NCBI GenBank assembly: GCA_965199945.1
Contig: OZ241354.1
Location: forward strand, 3,844,001-3,908,000
Length of the DNA: 64,000 nucleotides
Direction of reading: 5' to 3'
DNA from: VXYL01 sp965199945
GTDB lineage: Bacteria > Pseudomonadota > Gammaproteobacteria > Pseudomonadales > Azotimanducaceae
Shown: in pieces, positions 8,332 through 17,058 of the stretch
Numbering within the stretch: position 1 is the first letter of the stretch
Layout: each line of letters opens with the position of its first letter
Translations under genes and position numbers: made by a program
The notes under the pieces: model-generated
The model's database searches: none
The model's input: the letters and a program-made list of their open reading frames with translations, nothing else
Told to the model about the DNA's origin: nothing

Positions 8332-9024
8332 TCAGTGGATCTCCGCCGCGGCGCCTTGCGCTTCGCGCAGCTTCTGCACGTTGAAGCCCGGCGTCTGGGC
8401 CGCCTTGATGACCACGGCTTCGCGGCGGGCGATTTCGCCGGCGGCGTCCATCACCTTGCCGGCCACGTCGTGGGGAATCACCACCGCGCCGTGCTGGTCC
8501 GCGTGGATCAGGTCGCCGTCGTTCACGCTCATGCCGCAGACGTTGATCGGGCCGCCGAAGGACACCACGTGGACGAAGGCGTGGGAGGGGCCGATGCGGT
8601 CGGCGAGCATCTGAAAGCCCGCGGCGACGTCCGGCAGGTCGCGCACGCTGCCGTCGGTGATCACGCCCAGGCAGCCGAGCCCCTTGTGGATGTTGCTGTT
8701 CACCTCGCCCCAGAACGAGCCGTAGCCGCGCGCATCGCCGTCCAGGTCCTGGATGACGGAAATCGCCGGCTTGCCGCCGCCGTTGTCCACGTAGTCGTAG
8801 TAGTCGCCCGGATTGGGGCGCGGATCGCCCGGGTGCTGGGCGCGGATCGTGGCCGTGCGCGCGTAGCCGACCATCACGCCGAGCTCGGGGCGGGTGCAGA
8901 CCAGGGGCTCCACGGTGTAGCCGTAGCCACGGCGCTTGGGCGCGACGACCTCGAGGGCGTTGCAGGCGGTGGGCGTGTCGATGGTGGCCAACTGGCCAAG
9001 CAGATCGGCGGGGTGTTCGGGCAT
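8332..9024 (-). CDS. RraA-like / 4-hydroxy-4-methyl-2-oxoglutarate aldolase family protein
   Basis: Protein of 230 residues starting MPEHPADLLGQLATIDTP. The N-terminal TIDTPTACNALE and the central GCLGVITDGSVRDLPDV match the RraA/HMG-aldolase fold, where the DG..RD segment binds substrate and metal. The C-terminal PHDVAGKVMDAAGEI is also typical. Members either split 4-carboxy-4-hydroxy-2-oxoadipate-type acids or regulate RNase E; in a catabolic neighbourhood and with an extended insert of about 30 residues (NPGDYYDYVDNGGG), an enzymatic role on an oxoacid is more likely (inference). It stands alone on the minus strand, facing away from the GST gene. Confidence 0.8.
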   Translation of the reverse strand: MPEHPADLLGQLATIDTPTACNALEVVAPKRRGYGYTVEPLVCTRPELGVMVGYARTATIRAQHPGDPRPNPGDYYDYVDNGGGKPAISVIQDLDGDARGYGSFWGEVNSNIHKGLGCLGVITDGSVRDLPDVAAGFQMLADRIGPSHAFVHVVSFGGPINVCGMSVNDGDLIHADQHGAVVIPHDVAGKVMDAAGEIARREAVVIKAAQTPGFNVQKLREAQGAAAEIH

Positions 9025-9228
9025 GGATCGGGTTCCTTTGGGCCTTGGGTGGCGGGCACAGGCAGTGTAACCCAGCGTCGTGCTCCCACGCTCGCGACGT
9101 TCCCCGCACGGGTGCGCGACATGTGGCGGCATCGCCCACCGCTTCCCATTCCCACGCTCCCCACCAACTCCGCTGCGATTGAGTACACTGCCGTTTCCCC
9201 GTTGGTCCTGCGGGCAGAGAGGCAACGC

Positions 9229-9816
9229 ATGAAGCTCTTTTGGCATCCGAAGACGCGCGCCGCGCGCATCGTGTGGCTGCTCGAGGAAGCCGGCGTCGCG
9301 TACGAGCGCGTGGCCATCGACATCCGCGATCCGCAGGCGCCGAGGGACCCGCAGTTCGCCGAGGCCAGTCCGATGGGCAAGGTGCCGGCGATTGCGGACG
9401 GCGACGTCTGCATGGCGGATTCCGCGGCCATCGGCATCTACGTCGCCGACCGCTATCCGGCGAGCGGCTTGGCGCCGGGCGTCGCGGATGCCCGGCGCGG
9501 CGCCTATCTGTACTGGATGCTGTACGCGCCGGGCGTGATGGAGCCGGCCTTGATGGAGAAGTTCGCTGGCGTGACGCCGAACCGGTTCTCCGCTGGCTGG
9601 GGCGACTTCGACGCCATGATCGAGACGCTGGCGAAGGGCCTGGAAGCCGGGCCGTGGATACTCGGCGAGCGTTTCAGCGCGGCGGACGTCATGCTCGGCT
9701 CCGGCGTCCACTTCATGCACACGTTCGACGTGCTGCCGGAGGTGGCCGTCCTCGACGACTACCGGCAGCGCTGCGTTGCCCGGCCGGCGTTCCAGAAGTC
9801 GATGGAACTGGAATGA
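9229..9816 (+). CDS. Glutathione S-transferase family protein
   Basis: GST-fold protein of 195 residues. The N-terminal thioredoxin-like domain begins MKLFWHPKTRAARIVWLLEE and contains the cis-proline segment MGKVPAI and the glutathione-binding ADSAAIGIYVADRY. The helical C-terminal domain carries GPWILGERFSAADVMLG, the usual N-capping box. Members conjugate or isomerise electrophilic metabolites with glutathione. A purine-rich RBS (AGAGAGGCAA) precedes the ATG. It begins a plus-strand run followed at 53 bases by a 2-hydroxyacid dehydrogenase, so the two may be co-transcribed. Confidence 0.9.
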   Translation: MKLFWHPKTRAARIVWLLEEAGVAYERVAIDIRDPQAPRDPQFAEASPMGKVPAIADGDVCMADSAAIGIYVADRYPASGLAPGVADARRGAYLYWMLYAPGVMEPALMEKFAGVTPNRFSAGWGDFDAMIETLAKGLEAGPWILGERFSAADVMLGSGVHFMHTFDVLPEVAVLDDYRQRCVARPAFQKSMELE

Positions 9817-9869
9817 GGCGCCGACGTTCATGCCGGCGCGGGCCCGGCGCGGGAAACTAAGGGAGACGC

Positions 9870-10898
9870 ATGACCATTCGCTTGCTCTGGCCGCGCTCCG
9901 GCCGCGACCACTCGGTGGAAGAAGAAGCCGTCGGCGAGGGCGTGGTCTGCGAATTCGCGCGCGGCTTCGAGCACGTTGCCGACGAACAGTGGCGCAACTG
10001 CGACGGCATCGTCGGCGTGGCGCCGTCCGCCGAATACCTGCCGAAGCTGGAGCGCTGCCGCATCGTGGTGAAGACCGCCGTGGGCTTCGACGACGTGGAC
10101 ATCGAAGCCTTCGGCAAGCTCGGCATTCCCGTCTGCAACTGCCCGGACTACGGCACCCGGGAGGTGGCCGACCACGCCATCGCGCTGATGATGACGCTGG
10201 TGAAGAGCATCGCCTTCCACGACGAGGAACTGCGCGCGGACCCCATCGGCAACTGGCGTCCAGCGCTGAACCCCTTTGGCCGGCGCTTGTCGGCCTGCAC
10301 CTTCGGCGTCGTCGGCCTGGGCCGAATCGGCACCGCCGCCATGCGCCGCGCCCAGGCCTTCGACATGGACTGCGTGTTCTTCGATCCCTACCAACCGAGC
10401 GGCATCGAGCTGGCGCTTGGGGTGCGCCGCGCCGAGACCTTGGACGAGCTGATGGGGCAGGCGGACGTGGTGAGCGTCCACACGCCGCTGAACGACGAAA
10501 CCCGCGGCCTAGTCGGCAAGGACGCCTTCGCCGCTGCCAGAACGGCGCAGGCGGAGCGGCCCGGCGGCAAGGGCATCATCGTCGTCAACACCGCCCGTGG
10601 GCCGATCGTCGATCTCGACGCCCTGCACGAGGCGATGCGCGACGACACCGTGCTGGCTGCTGGCCTGGACGTGCTGCCGGACGAACCGGCGAACTTGAAC
10701 GCGCCGCTCATCGCCGCTTGGCACCGCAACGAGGAATGGCTCAAGCACCGGCTGGTGCTCACGCCGCACTCGGCCTTCTTCACGCCGGAGAGCGTGCGCG
10801 ACATCCGCGCGTTTTCCGCCCGCACCGCGGTGCGCTATCTGCGCGACGGGCGGCTGACGAACTGCGTCAACGAACGCTTTCTGAAGACGCGGCGCTGA
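9870..10898 (+). CDS. D-isomer specific 2-hydroxyacid dehydrogenase
   Basis: NAD(P)-dependent dehydrogenase of 342 residues, reducing 2-oxoacids or oxidising D-2-hydroxyacids in the cytoplasm. The Rossmann motif is VVGLGRIGTAAMRRA. The catalytic arginine is in VVNTARGPIVD, the glutamate in LDVLPDEPAN, and the histidine in LTPHSAFFTPES. RBS AAGGGAGA stands just before the ATG. The overall form resembles the CtBP-like subgroup. It is followed 23 bases later by a flavin-dependent monooxygenase-like gene. The substrate is not evident. Confidence 0.9.
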   Translation: MTIRLLWPRSGRDHSVEEEAVGEGVVCEFARGFEHVADEQWRNCDGIVGVAPSAEYLPKLERCRIVVKTAVGFDDVDIEAFGKLGIPVCNCPDYGTREVADHAIALMMTLVKSIAFHDEELRADPIGNWRPALNPFGRRLSACTFGVVGLGRIGTAAMRRAQAFDMDCVFFDPYQPSGIELALGVRRAETLDELMGQADVVSVHTPLNDETRGLVGKDAFAAARTAQAERPGGKGIIVVNTARGPIVDLDALHEAMRDDTVLAAGLDVLPDEPANLNAPLIAAWHRNEEWLKHRLVLTPHSAFFTPESVRDIRAFSARTAVRYLRDGRLTNCVNERFLKTRR

Positions 10899-10921
10899 GC
10901 GGCGGGGCGGCGCTTGGCCTG

Positions 10922-12103
10922 ATGACCCAGCGGCCGGCCAAGGATCATGTGGGCAGGGCGGCCTCCCTCGCGCCGCTGATCCGCCAGCACGCCGACGAAG
11001 CGGAGCGCCAGCGCCACCTGCCGCGGCCGGTTGCCGAGGCGTTCGCCGGAGCGGGCCTCTACCGGCTTGCCGGCACGCCGGACATCCACGGCGCGGATGC
11101 CGATCCCATGACGCAGATTCGCGTCATCGAAGCGGTGTCGCGGGCCGACGGCAGCGCCGGCTGGAATCTGATGATCGGCATCGAGACCTTCGGCTTGATC
11201 GGCCCCGGCTTCGCCGGGCGCTGCCCGGAACTAATCGAAGACCCAGCCACCATCATGGCCAGTTCCACCGCGGCGGTGGGCCGGGCGCAGCGCTGCGGCG
11301 ACGGCTGGCGCGTCTCCGGACAGTGGCAGTTCGTCAGCGGCATCCACAACGCGCACATCTTCGGCGCCACTGTGCATCTCTACGCGGACGACGGCGAAGA
11401 GCCCATCGATCAAGGGAACCGCTACGCCGTGGTGCCGGCCGGCGAGTTCGAGATCGTGGACACCTGGCACGTGAGCGGCTTGCGCGGTTCCGGCTCCCAC
11501 GACGTGCGCCTCGACGGCGTCTTGGTTCCGGACCAACGCATCATCGCCCCCATCGGCGGCAACGCCGCGACGACGCCGCAGCTGCGTCTTCCCCTCGGCA
11601 ATCGGCTCGCCTACAACAAGGCGGCGGTGGCCATCGGCATCGCCCGCGCCGGCATCGACGCCTTCGTCGAGCTCGCCACCCGCAAGCAGCCGCGTTTCAC
11701 CAGCCGGCCGCTGCGCGACCGGCCCTTCGCCCAGCGCGCCGTGGCCAATGCGGAAGCCCGCCTGCTCGGCTGCCGGGCGGCACTCTTGGACCTGACCGCG
11801 GAAAGCTGGGCGACTGTGTGCGCCGGCGAGGACGTGGCGGCGCGGGAGCGGGCCGTGTTCCAGATCGTCGCGGCAGATGCCGCGCGCACCGCGGTTGAAG
11901 TCGTGGAGATGCTGTGCGAGGCCGCCGGCACGTCGGCCAACCGCATCGGCGAACCGCTTGAACGCATTGCCCGGGACGTGCGCGTGGTGCGCCAGCACGC
12001 GACCGTGGCGCCGCACCTCATCGAGGACGCCGGACGCGCCCTGCTTGGTCTCGAGTCCGGTCTCGACCGCCGACTGCACGGCGGCCACGAGCGCCGGCGA
12101 TAG
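10922..12103 (+). CDS. Acyl-CoA dehydrogenase-fold flavin monooxygenase (HsaA/HpaH-like)
   Basis: Protein of 393 residues with the acyl-CoA dehydrogenase fold. It begins with the LAPLIRQHADEAERQRHLP helix seen in group D flavin monooxygenases. Typical segments follow: VIEAVSRADGSAGWNLMIG, the beta-domain GDGWRVSGQWQFVSGI with a serine-containing WHVSGLRGSGSHDV, and a C-terminal helical bundle ending with DVRVVRQHATVAPH. This last pattern is usual in HsaA/HpaH-type oxygenases, which hydroxylate aromatic or other small compounds with FMNH2 or FADH2 from a separate reductase. No reductase lies next to it. It sits 23 bases after the 2-hydroxyacid dehydrogenase and probably shares its transcript. 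Confidence 0.82.
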   Translation: MTQRPAKDHVGRAASLAPLIRQHADEAERQRHLPRPVAEAFAGAGLYRLAGTPDIHGADADPMTQIRVIEAVSRADGSAGWNLMIGIETFGLIGPGFAGRCPELIEDPATIMASSTAAVGRAQRCGDGWRVSGQWQFVSGIHNAHIFGATVHLYADDGEEPIDQGNRYAVVPAGEFEIVDTWHVSGLRGSGSHDVRLDGVLVPDQRIIAPIGGNAATTPQLRLPLGNRLAYNKAAVAIGIARAGIDAFVELATRKQPRFTSRPLRDRPFAQRAVANAEARLLGCRAALLDLTAESWATVCAGEDVAARERAVFQIVAADAARTAVEVVEMLCEAAGTSANRIGEPLERIARDVRVVRQHATVAPHLIEDAGRALLGLESGLDRRLHGGHERRR

Positions 12104-12120
12104 GCTCCGGAGGGCAGCTC

Positions 12121-12318
12121 GTGGAGCAGAAGGACGTCGTGCGCTGGCTGAACGAACTGCGCGTCGAGCACCGCGACCTCGACGACGTGATTCAGCACTT
12201 GCAGGAGGCCGGGCACCGCGACACGCTTCAAGTGCAGCGCTTGAAGAAGCGCAAACTGAAACTCAAGGAATCCATCGCCAAGCTGGAAAGCGAGCTGATC
12301 CCCAATCTCGATGCCTAA
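12121..12318 (+). CDS. DUF465 (YdcH-like) small coiled-coil protein
   Basis: Protein of 65 residues starting with GTG at 12121 (VEQKDVVRWLNELRVEHRDL). The pattern H-R-D-L-D..I..L followed by a lysine-rich helix LKKRKLKLKESIAKLE is diagnostic of DUF465, a common proteobacterial family of unknown function that forms short helical hairpins. Its 3' end overlaps the next gene by 8 bases, so the two are coupled. Confidence 0.85.
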   Translation: MEQKDVVRWLNELRVEHRDLDDVIQHLQEAGHRDTLQVQRLKKRKLKLKESIAKLESELIPNLDA

Positions 12319-13258
12319 GCCGCCTGCAACTGCCGACGCCGGCCGACCCGAGCCGGACACCTACCTCACGGTGGCGATTTCGTCGCGGGCGCTCTTCGAC
12401 TTGAGCGCCTCGGACGCGGTCTACCGCGAAGACGGCCTGGAAGCCTATCGCCGCTACCAGATCGAACACGAGAACGAGCCGCTGCAGCCGGGCGAGGGCT
12501 TCCAGTTCGTGAAGAAGCTGCTCGGCATCAACAAGCTGCTCGGCCGGCGGCGGGTGGACGTGATTCTGCTGTCGCGCAACTCCGCCGACACCGGGCTGCG
12601 CATCTTCAACTCCATCGGCACCCACGATCTGGACATCGTGCGCGCCGCGTTTTCTTCCGGCGCCAGCCCGCACCGCTACGCCAAGCCCTTCGGCTGCGAC
12701 CTGTTCCTTTCCACGGAAGCGAACGACGTGGCCGGCGCCTTGGCCAACGGCGTGGCCGCGGCGACGCTCATCAGCACGCCGCGCTCGGCCAATCCGGCGG
12801 ACCTCTTGAAGATCGCCTTCGACGGCGACGCGGTGCTGTTCTCCGACGAAGCCGATCAGGTGTACGCCCGCGACGGCTTGGCGGCGTTCGCGGAATCCGA
12901 GGCGCAGGCCGCGGACCGGCCGCTCGGCGGCGGCCCGTTCAAGCCGTTTCTCGAAGGGCTGCACCGGCTGCAGCGCGAATTCGAGGACGACTGCCCGATC
13001 CGCACTGCACTCATCACCGCCCGCGGCGCCCCCGCGCACGAGCGCGTCATCAAGACCTTGCGCGCCTGGGACATCCGCTTGGACGAGAGCCTTTTCCTCG
13101 GCGGCCGGGACAAGGGGGAGTTCCTGCGCGCCTACGAGGCGGACGTCTTCTTCGACGACCAGGCCGGCAATTGCCGCTCGGCGAGCCCCCACGTCGCCGC
13201 TGGCCACGTTCCCCACGGCGTGCGCAACGCGCCGGTCGAGGGGCGCGGCGCGGAATGA
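12311..13258 (+). CDS. 5'-nucleotidase (cytosolic NT5-like, PF06189 type)
   Basis: Protein of 315 residues matching the 5'-nucleotidase family related to eukaryotic cytosolic 5'-nucleotidase I: TVAISSRALFDL near the start, VDVILLSRNSADTGLRIFNSI, RAAFSSGASPHRY, FLSTEANDV and the aspartate-containing AVLFSDEAD and DVFFDDQAGNC. These proteins hydrolyse nucleoside monophosphates through a HAD-like aspartate site. The ATG lies within the end of the DUF465 gene, so expression is coupled. The final residues after DQAGNCRSASPHVAAGHVPHGV are family-typical. Confidence 0.85.
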   Translation: MPKPPATADAGRPEPDTYLTVAISSRALFDLSASDAVYREDGLEAYRRYQIEHENEPLQPGEGFQFVKKLLGINKLLGRRRVDVILLSRNSADTGLRIFNSIGTHDLDIVRAAFSSGASPHRYAKPFGCDLFLSTEANDVAGALANGVAAATLISTPRSANPADLLKIAFDGDAVLFSDEADQVYARDGLAAFAESEAQAADRPLGGGPFKPFLEGLHRLQREFEDDCPIRTALITARGAPAHERVIKTLRAWDIRLDESLFLGGRDKGEFLRAYEADVFFDDQAGNCRSASPHVAAGHVPHGVRNAPVEGRGAE

Positions 13259-13280
13259 ACGCGAGCCGAAGTGGCCGACC

Positions 13281-14255
13281 ATGAAGCTGCAACAGCTGCG
13301 CTACGTGATGGAGGTGGTCAAGCGCGACCTCAACGTGACCGCCGCGGCGGACGCCCTCTTCGCCTCGCAACCGGGCATCAGCAAGCAGATCCGCCTGCTC
13401 GAGGACGAGCTGGGCGTCGACATCTTCCTGCGCCGGGGCAAGCAACTGGCGCAGGTGACGCCAGCCGGCCAGCTCATCGTCGACAAAGCGGAAGCGATTC
13501 TGCGCGAAGTGGAGGCGATCAAGGGCGTCGCGGACGAGTACCGCAACCAGTCCCGCGGCACGCTCAGCGTGGCCACGACCCACACCCAGGTGCGCTATGC
13601 CCTGCCTAGGCCGTTCGCCGCGCTGCGCGACGCCTATCCGGAGCTCGATCTGCGCATCCAGCAAGGCAGCACGGAGCAGATCGGCGCCATGGCATCGTCC
13701 GGCGACGTGGACTTCGCCATCGCCCCGGAAGCGATGGACCATTTCCCCGACCTGGCGATGATGCCGTGCTACAGCTGGAACCGCTGCGCCGTGGTGCCGC
13801 GCCGCCACCCGTTGGCGCGGCGCAAGCGCATCGAGCGCGACGACTTGGACGCCTACCCCATCATCACCTACGACGCCGGCTTCCGCGAGCGCCTGCCGCT
13901 CTTGAACGAAGCGCCCGACGACCACGAGGACATCCACATCGTGATGTCCGCGGTGGACACGGACGTCATCAAGCGCTACGTGCGGCTCGGCTTCGGCGTC
14001 GGCATCATCGCCAGCATGGCCTTCGAGCCGGAGCACGACGACGACCTGGTGGCCATCGACGCCGGGCACTTGTTCCAGCCGAGCACGGTGTACATCGGCT
14101 GTCGCCGCGCAACCTTCCTGCGCCAGTACATGATCGATTTCGTGGGGCTGTTCGCGCCGCATCTGGAGCCGGAGCTGATCCAGGCGGCCCTTGGGGCGCC
14201 GTCGCCGGCGGAGTGCGCCAAGCTGTTCGAGCAGATCGAACTGCCGCGTCGCTGA
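13281..14255 (+). CDS. cysB: CysB-type LysR family transcriptional regulator
   Basis: LysR-type regulator of 324 residues, the length of CysB/Cbl proteins. The helix-turn-helix spans residues 1-60 (MKLQQLRYVMEVVKRDLNVT, then ADALFASQPGISKQIRLLE). The sensor domain opens GTLSVATTHTQVRYALP, where the TTHTQ residues bind the O-acetylserine or sulfate-type ligand in CysB. In gammaproteobacteria CysB activates sulfur-assimilation genes. No sulfur-assimilation operon is visible next to it, so it presumably acts in trans. It lies 22 bases after the nucleotidase gene. Confidence 0.92.
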   Translation: MKLQQLRYVMEVVKRDLNVTAAADALFASQPGISKQIRLLEDELGVDIFLRRGKQLAQVTPAGQLIVDKAEAILREVEAIKGVADEYRNQSRGTLSVATTHTQVRYALPRPFAALRDAYPELDLRIQQGSTEQIGAMASSGDVDFAIAPEAMDHFPDLAMMPCYSWNRCAVVPRRHPLARRKRIERDDLDAYPIITYDAGFRERLPLLNEAPDDHEDIHIVMSAVDTDVIKRYVRLGFGVGIIASMAFEPEHDDDLVAIDAGHLFQPSTVYIGCRRATFLRQYMIDFVGLFAPHLEPELIQAALGAPSPAECAKLFEQIELPRR

Positions 14256-14290
14256 CGGCGGCGGCTCTTTTCGCCCGCGGATTTCCGGCG

Positions 14291-15223
14291 TCAGCGCCGC
14301 GTGCGCGTGCGCCGACGGCCCTTCCTCGCCCTCGCGGCGCGGATTGCGCTTTTGCCTGGCTTGCGCCGCTTGAAGGTGCGGCGGACGATCGGCCGCATGA
14401 CGCCGCGGCCGGAGGCCATCGTCCAATGCGCCGCGCCGACGATTTCGTACTTCTCGTCGGCAGTGACGTCGCCGCCGTAGCGCCGCAGCAGTGCTTCCGT
14501 CACGGTCAGCCCGGCGGTTCTGGCGATGTCCGTGGGCGTCACCGCGATGTCCAGGGCCGGCGCGTTGACCGTCGCACCCCGTTCAAGCAGCGCCCGGACG
14601 AAGCGCGGCGTGTCCCGGGCCTCCTTCGCGTCCCTGAGAACGGCGAAGTGCAGGGCGGTGAGGCGATCCCTTGCGCGGGCGTTCACGTCGGCGCCGTGTT
14701 CGAGCAGCAGCTCGCCGGTTTCCACCGAGTCCGCGACGACGGCGGTGTGCAAGGGCGCCCAGCCGTCCGCGCCTTGGACATTGACGCCAGCGCCGCGGGC
14801 AAGCAACAGCCGCGCCACGTCTGCGGCGTCGTAGCGGGCGGCGATGTGCAGCGGCGTCCAGCCGTTGACGATGGCGGCCTGCGAGTCGGCCCCGCAGTCG
14901 AGCAGAACGGCAGCAACGCGGGCGGCGTTCGACCACGCCGCCAAATGCAGCGGCGTCTCGCCCTCCCGCTGCCACGTGAAGAACTTGAAGCCGAAGCGGT
15001 ACAGCGCCTTCGGCACGTCGCCGCCGATCTCTTCGCCGTCGTCGAGAATGCGCGCGTTGGCATCCACGCCGGCCTCGATCAGGCGTCTCGCCGGCGCAGC
15101 CGCATCGAGCAGCGCCGCGTAGTGGAGATCGGTCCAGCCATTGCCGTCAATGGCGTCTGCGGAGGGCTTGCGGCCGAGTTCGGCCTCTAGGTCGTCGGTG
15201 TGGCGCGGCGTTTGGAACGGCAT
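14291..15223 (-). CDS. Ankyrin-repeat protein with basic C-terminal tail
   Basis: Protein of 310 residues with about five ankyrin repeats between residues 25 and 235, recognisable by NGWTDLHYAALLDA, GETPLHLAAWSNA, NGWTPLHIAARYDA, DGWAPLHTAVVAD and RLTALHFAVLRDA, each followed by a helix pair and a G-A-D/N-V-N turn. Ankyrin arrays mediate protein-protein contact. The last 40 residues are strongly basic (RRTFKRRKPGKSAIRAARA and on), which could bind nucleic acid or membrane (inference). There is no signal peptide. It is monocistronic on the minus strand, converging on cysB. Confidence 0.88.
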   Translation of the reverse strand: MPFQTPRHTDDLEAELGRKPSADAIDGNGWTDLHYAALLDAAAPARRLIEAGVDANARILDDGEEIGGDVPKALYRFGFKFFTWQREGETPLHLAAWSNAARVAAVLLDCGADSQAAIVNGWTPLHIAARYDAADVARLLLARGAGVNVQGADGWAPLHTAVVADSVETGELLLEHGADVNARARDRLTALHFAVLRDAKEARDTPRFVRALLERGATVNAPALDIAVTPTDIARTAGLTVTEALLRRYGGDVTADEKYEIVGAAHWTMASGRGVMRPIVRRTFKRRKPGKSAIRAARARKGRRRTRTRR

Positions 15224-15285
15224 GGGAGATCCTTAAGGAATTGACAGCGGAGAAACGCACACTACACGGGCGCTGGGGGCGAAAA

Positions 15286-15318
15286 TGTAGGAAATCGACC
15301 ATGCGCACTGTAGGAAAT
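15286..15318. repeat. Short direct repeat TGTAGGAAAT (two copies)
   Basis: Two identical 10-base copies at 15286-15295 and 15309-15318, 23 bases apart, lie upstream of the ankyrin gene start in the 260-base gap before the acyl-CoA synthetase. They could be regulator half-sites, two turns apart. Nothing else recognisable is in this gap except a weak GC-rich hairpin near 15446-15463. Confidence 0.4.
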
Positions 15319-15483
15319 TCGCCCGCCGTGGGGCAGCGTCCCGGCCAGCCCTGGGGGAAGCGGCAAAGCACGGACGCCGCAGGAGGCTGGATCAAGCGCA
15401 AAACGGGCAGCGCTCGGCTGCGAGCGTTGACTTCAGGCAGGTGCGCCTTCGCGGAGGCGCTTCAAAGGCAAGGTCGGCAGCGC

Positions 15484-17058
15484 TCAGCCCACCCGGCGTT
15501 CACTCTCCCAGTACTTCTCGCGCAGCTTGAACTTCTGCAGCTTGCCGGTGGCGGTGCGCGGCAGGTCGGCGCGGAACTCGATGGACGTCGGGCACTTGAA
15601 GTGGGCGAGATTGTCGCGGCAGAAGGCCATGAGGTCGCCTTCGGTGGCCGCTTCGCCGTCGCGCAGCACCACCAGCGCCTTCGGCGTTTCGCCCCACTTT
15701 TCGTGGGGCACGCCGATGACGGCGCATTCCATCACCGCCGGATGCTTGTAGAGCGCGTCTTCGATGTCCGGCGAGCTGATGTTCTCGCCGCCGGAGATGA
15801 TCACGTCCTTCTTGCGGTCGACGATGTGGATGCTGCCGGTGGCGTCCCAGACGGCGAGGTCGCCGGTGTGGAAGTAGCCGTCGCGGATCGCCTTGGCCGT
15901 TTCTTCCGGCTGCTCCCAGTAGCCCTTGAAGACCACATTGGCGCGCCCGCACACCTCGCCGACCGTGACGCCGTCCTGGGGCACGCGCTGGCCGTCGTCG
16001 TCCAGCAGCACCACGTCTGCGCCCAGCGTTGGCACGCCAGCACGGGAGCGGCGGGCGTAGTCTCCGATCTCGGTGTGGTGATCCGGCTGCGACACGGTGA
16101 GCAGCGGCGCCGTCTCCGTGAGGCCGTAGATCTGGATGAACTCCCAGCCGAGCTCGCTCTCCAGGCGCTCGATGAACGCCGCCGGTGGCGGTGCGCCGGC
16201 CACCACGAAGCGCGGCCTGGTCTCGATGGCGTGCTCGGCCTTGTGCGGATAGTCGAGGATGGTGCGCAGCACGGTGGGCGCCATGCAGGCGAAAGTGACC
16301 TTCTCGCGTTCGATCAAGCGGTAGATTTCCGCCGCGTCCACGGTGCGCAGCACGACGTGCGTGCCGCCCATGCCGGTGAGCGCGTACACGCCGCCCCAGC
16401 CGTTGCAGTGGAACATCGGCAGCGTCCACAGCTCCACGTCTTCGTGGGCGACGCGCAGATGCGCGATCAGGCCGTAGGCGTTGATGGTGCAGTTGCGGTG
16501 GGTGAGCATCACGCCCTTGGGCCGGGCGGTGGTGCCGGAGGTGTAGTTGATGGAGACGAGGTCGTTCTCGCCGCATTCCACGGGCGGCGGCGGGGATTCC
16601 GGCTGATCGGCGATGAGCGCTTCCCAATCCTGCCAACCCGCCTGCGGCGCCCCGTCGTCCTGCGCGACGACGAAGTGTTCCACCGTGGTGAGATTCGGGC
16701 GAATGTCCTCCACCACTTGCGTGTATTCGTGGTCCGCGCAAACCACCTTCACGCCAGCGTGGTTCAGGATGTACTCGTGGTCCGCCGCCACCAGCCGGTA
16801 GTTGAGCGGCACCAGCACCGCCCCGATCTGGCTGGTGGCGTAGAAGCTCTCCAGAAAGAAGTGCGAGTTGGGGCTCAGAACGCACACCCGATCGCCCTTG
16901 CCCACGCCCAAGCCGAGCAGCGCGTGGGAGAAGCGATTCACCCGCCCTTGCAGCTCCGCGTAGGTGAACCGCCGAGTGCCGTCGACGACGGCGGTTTTGT
17001 CGGGATAGAGCTGCGACGCGCGGCGGAGGAAGAGATCGACGAGCAGGGGCGTTTCCAC
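15484..17058 (-). CDS. Acyl-CoA synthetase (AMP-binding, fatty-acid CoA ligase type)
   Basis: Adenylate-forming enzyme of 524 residues that activates a carboxylic acid with ATP and joins it to CoA. The P-loop-like motif is INYTSGTTARPKGVMLTH, followed by YGLTETAPL, then GYFHTGDLAVWD and the C-terminal lysine in LPRTATGKLQKFKLRE. Its overall form matches medium- or long-chain fatty-acyl-CoA ligases. The start is a GTG at 17058 directly abutting the TAG stop of the S9 peptidase gene, so translation is coupled. The exact substrate cannot be read from the sequence. Confidence 0.93.
   Translation of the reverse strand: METPLLVDLFLRRASQLYPDKTAVVDGTRRFTYAELQGRVNRFSHALLGLGVGKGDRVCVLSPNSHFFLESFYATSQIGAVLVPLNYRLVAADHEYILNHAGVKVVCADHEYTQVVEDIRPNLTTVEHFVVAQDDGAPQAGWQDWEALIADQPESPPPPVECGENDLVSINYTSGTTARPKGVMLTHRNCTINAYGLIAHLRVAHEDVELWTLPMFHCNGWGGVYALTGMGGTHVVLRTVDAAEIYRLIEREKVTFACMAPTVLRTILDYPHKAEHAIETRPRFVVAGAPPPAAFIERLESELGWEFIQIYGLTETAPLLTVSQPDHHTEIGDYARRSRAGVPTLGADVVLLDDDGQRVPQDGVTVGEVCGRANVVFKGYWEQPEETAKAIRDGYFHTGDLAVWDATGSIHIVDRKKDVIISGGENISSPDIEDALYKHPAVMECAVIGVPHEKWGETPKALVVLRDGEAATEGDLMAFCRDNLAHFKCPTSIEFRADLPRTATGKLQKFKLREKYWESERRVG

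Noticed and set aside
5606..8614. 1002-codon plus-strand frame
   Set aside because: Low-complexity arginine/glycine text overlapping the phosphoesterase in another frame; no domain.
15446..15463. GCGCCT/AGGCGC hairpin as terminator of the acyl-CoA synthetase gene
   Set aside because: Short stem and no T-run on the minus strand.
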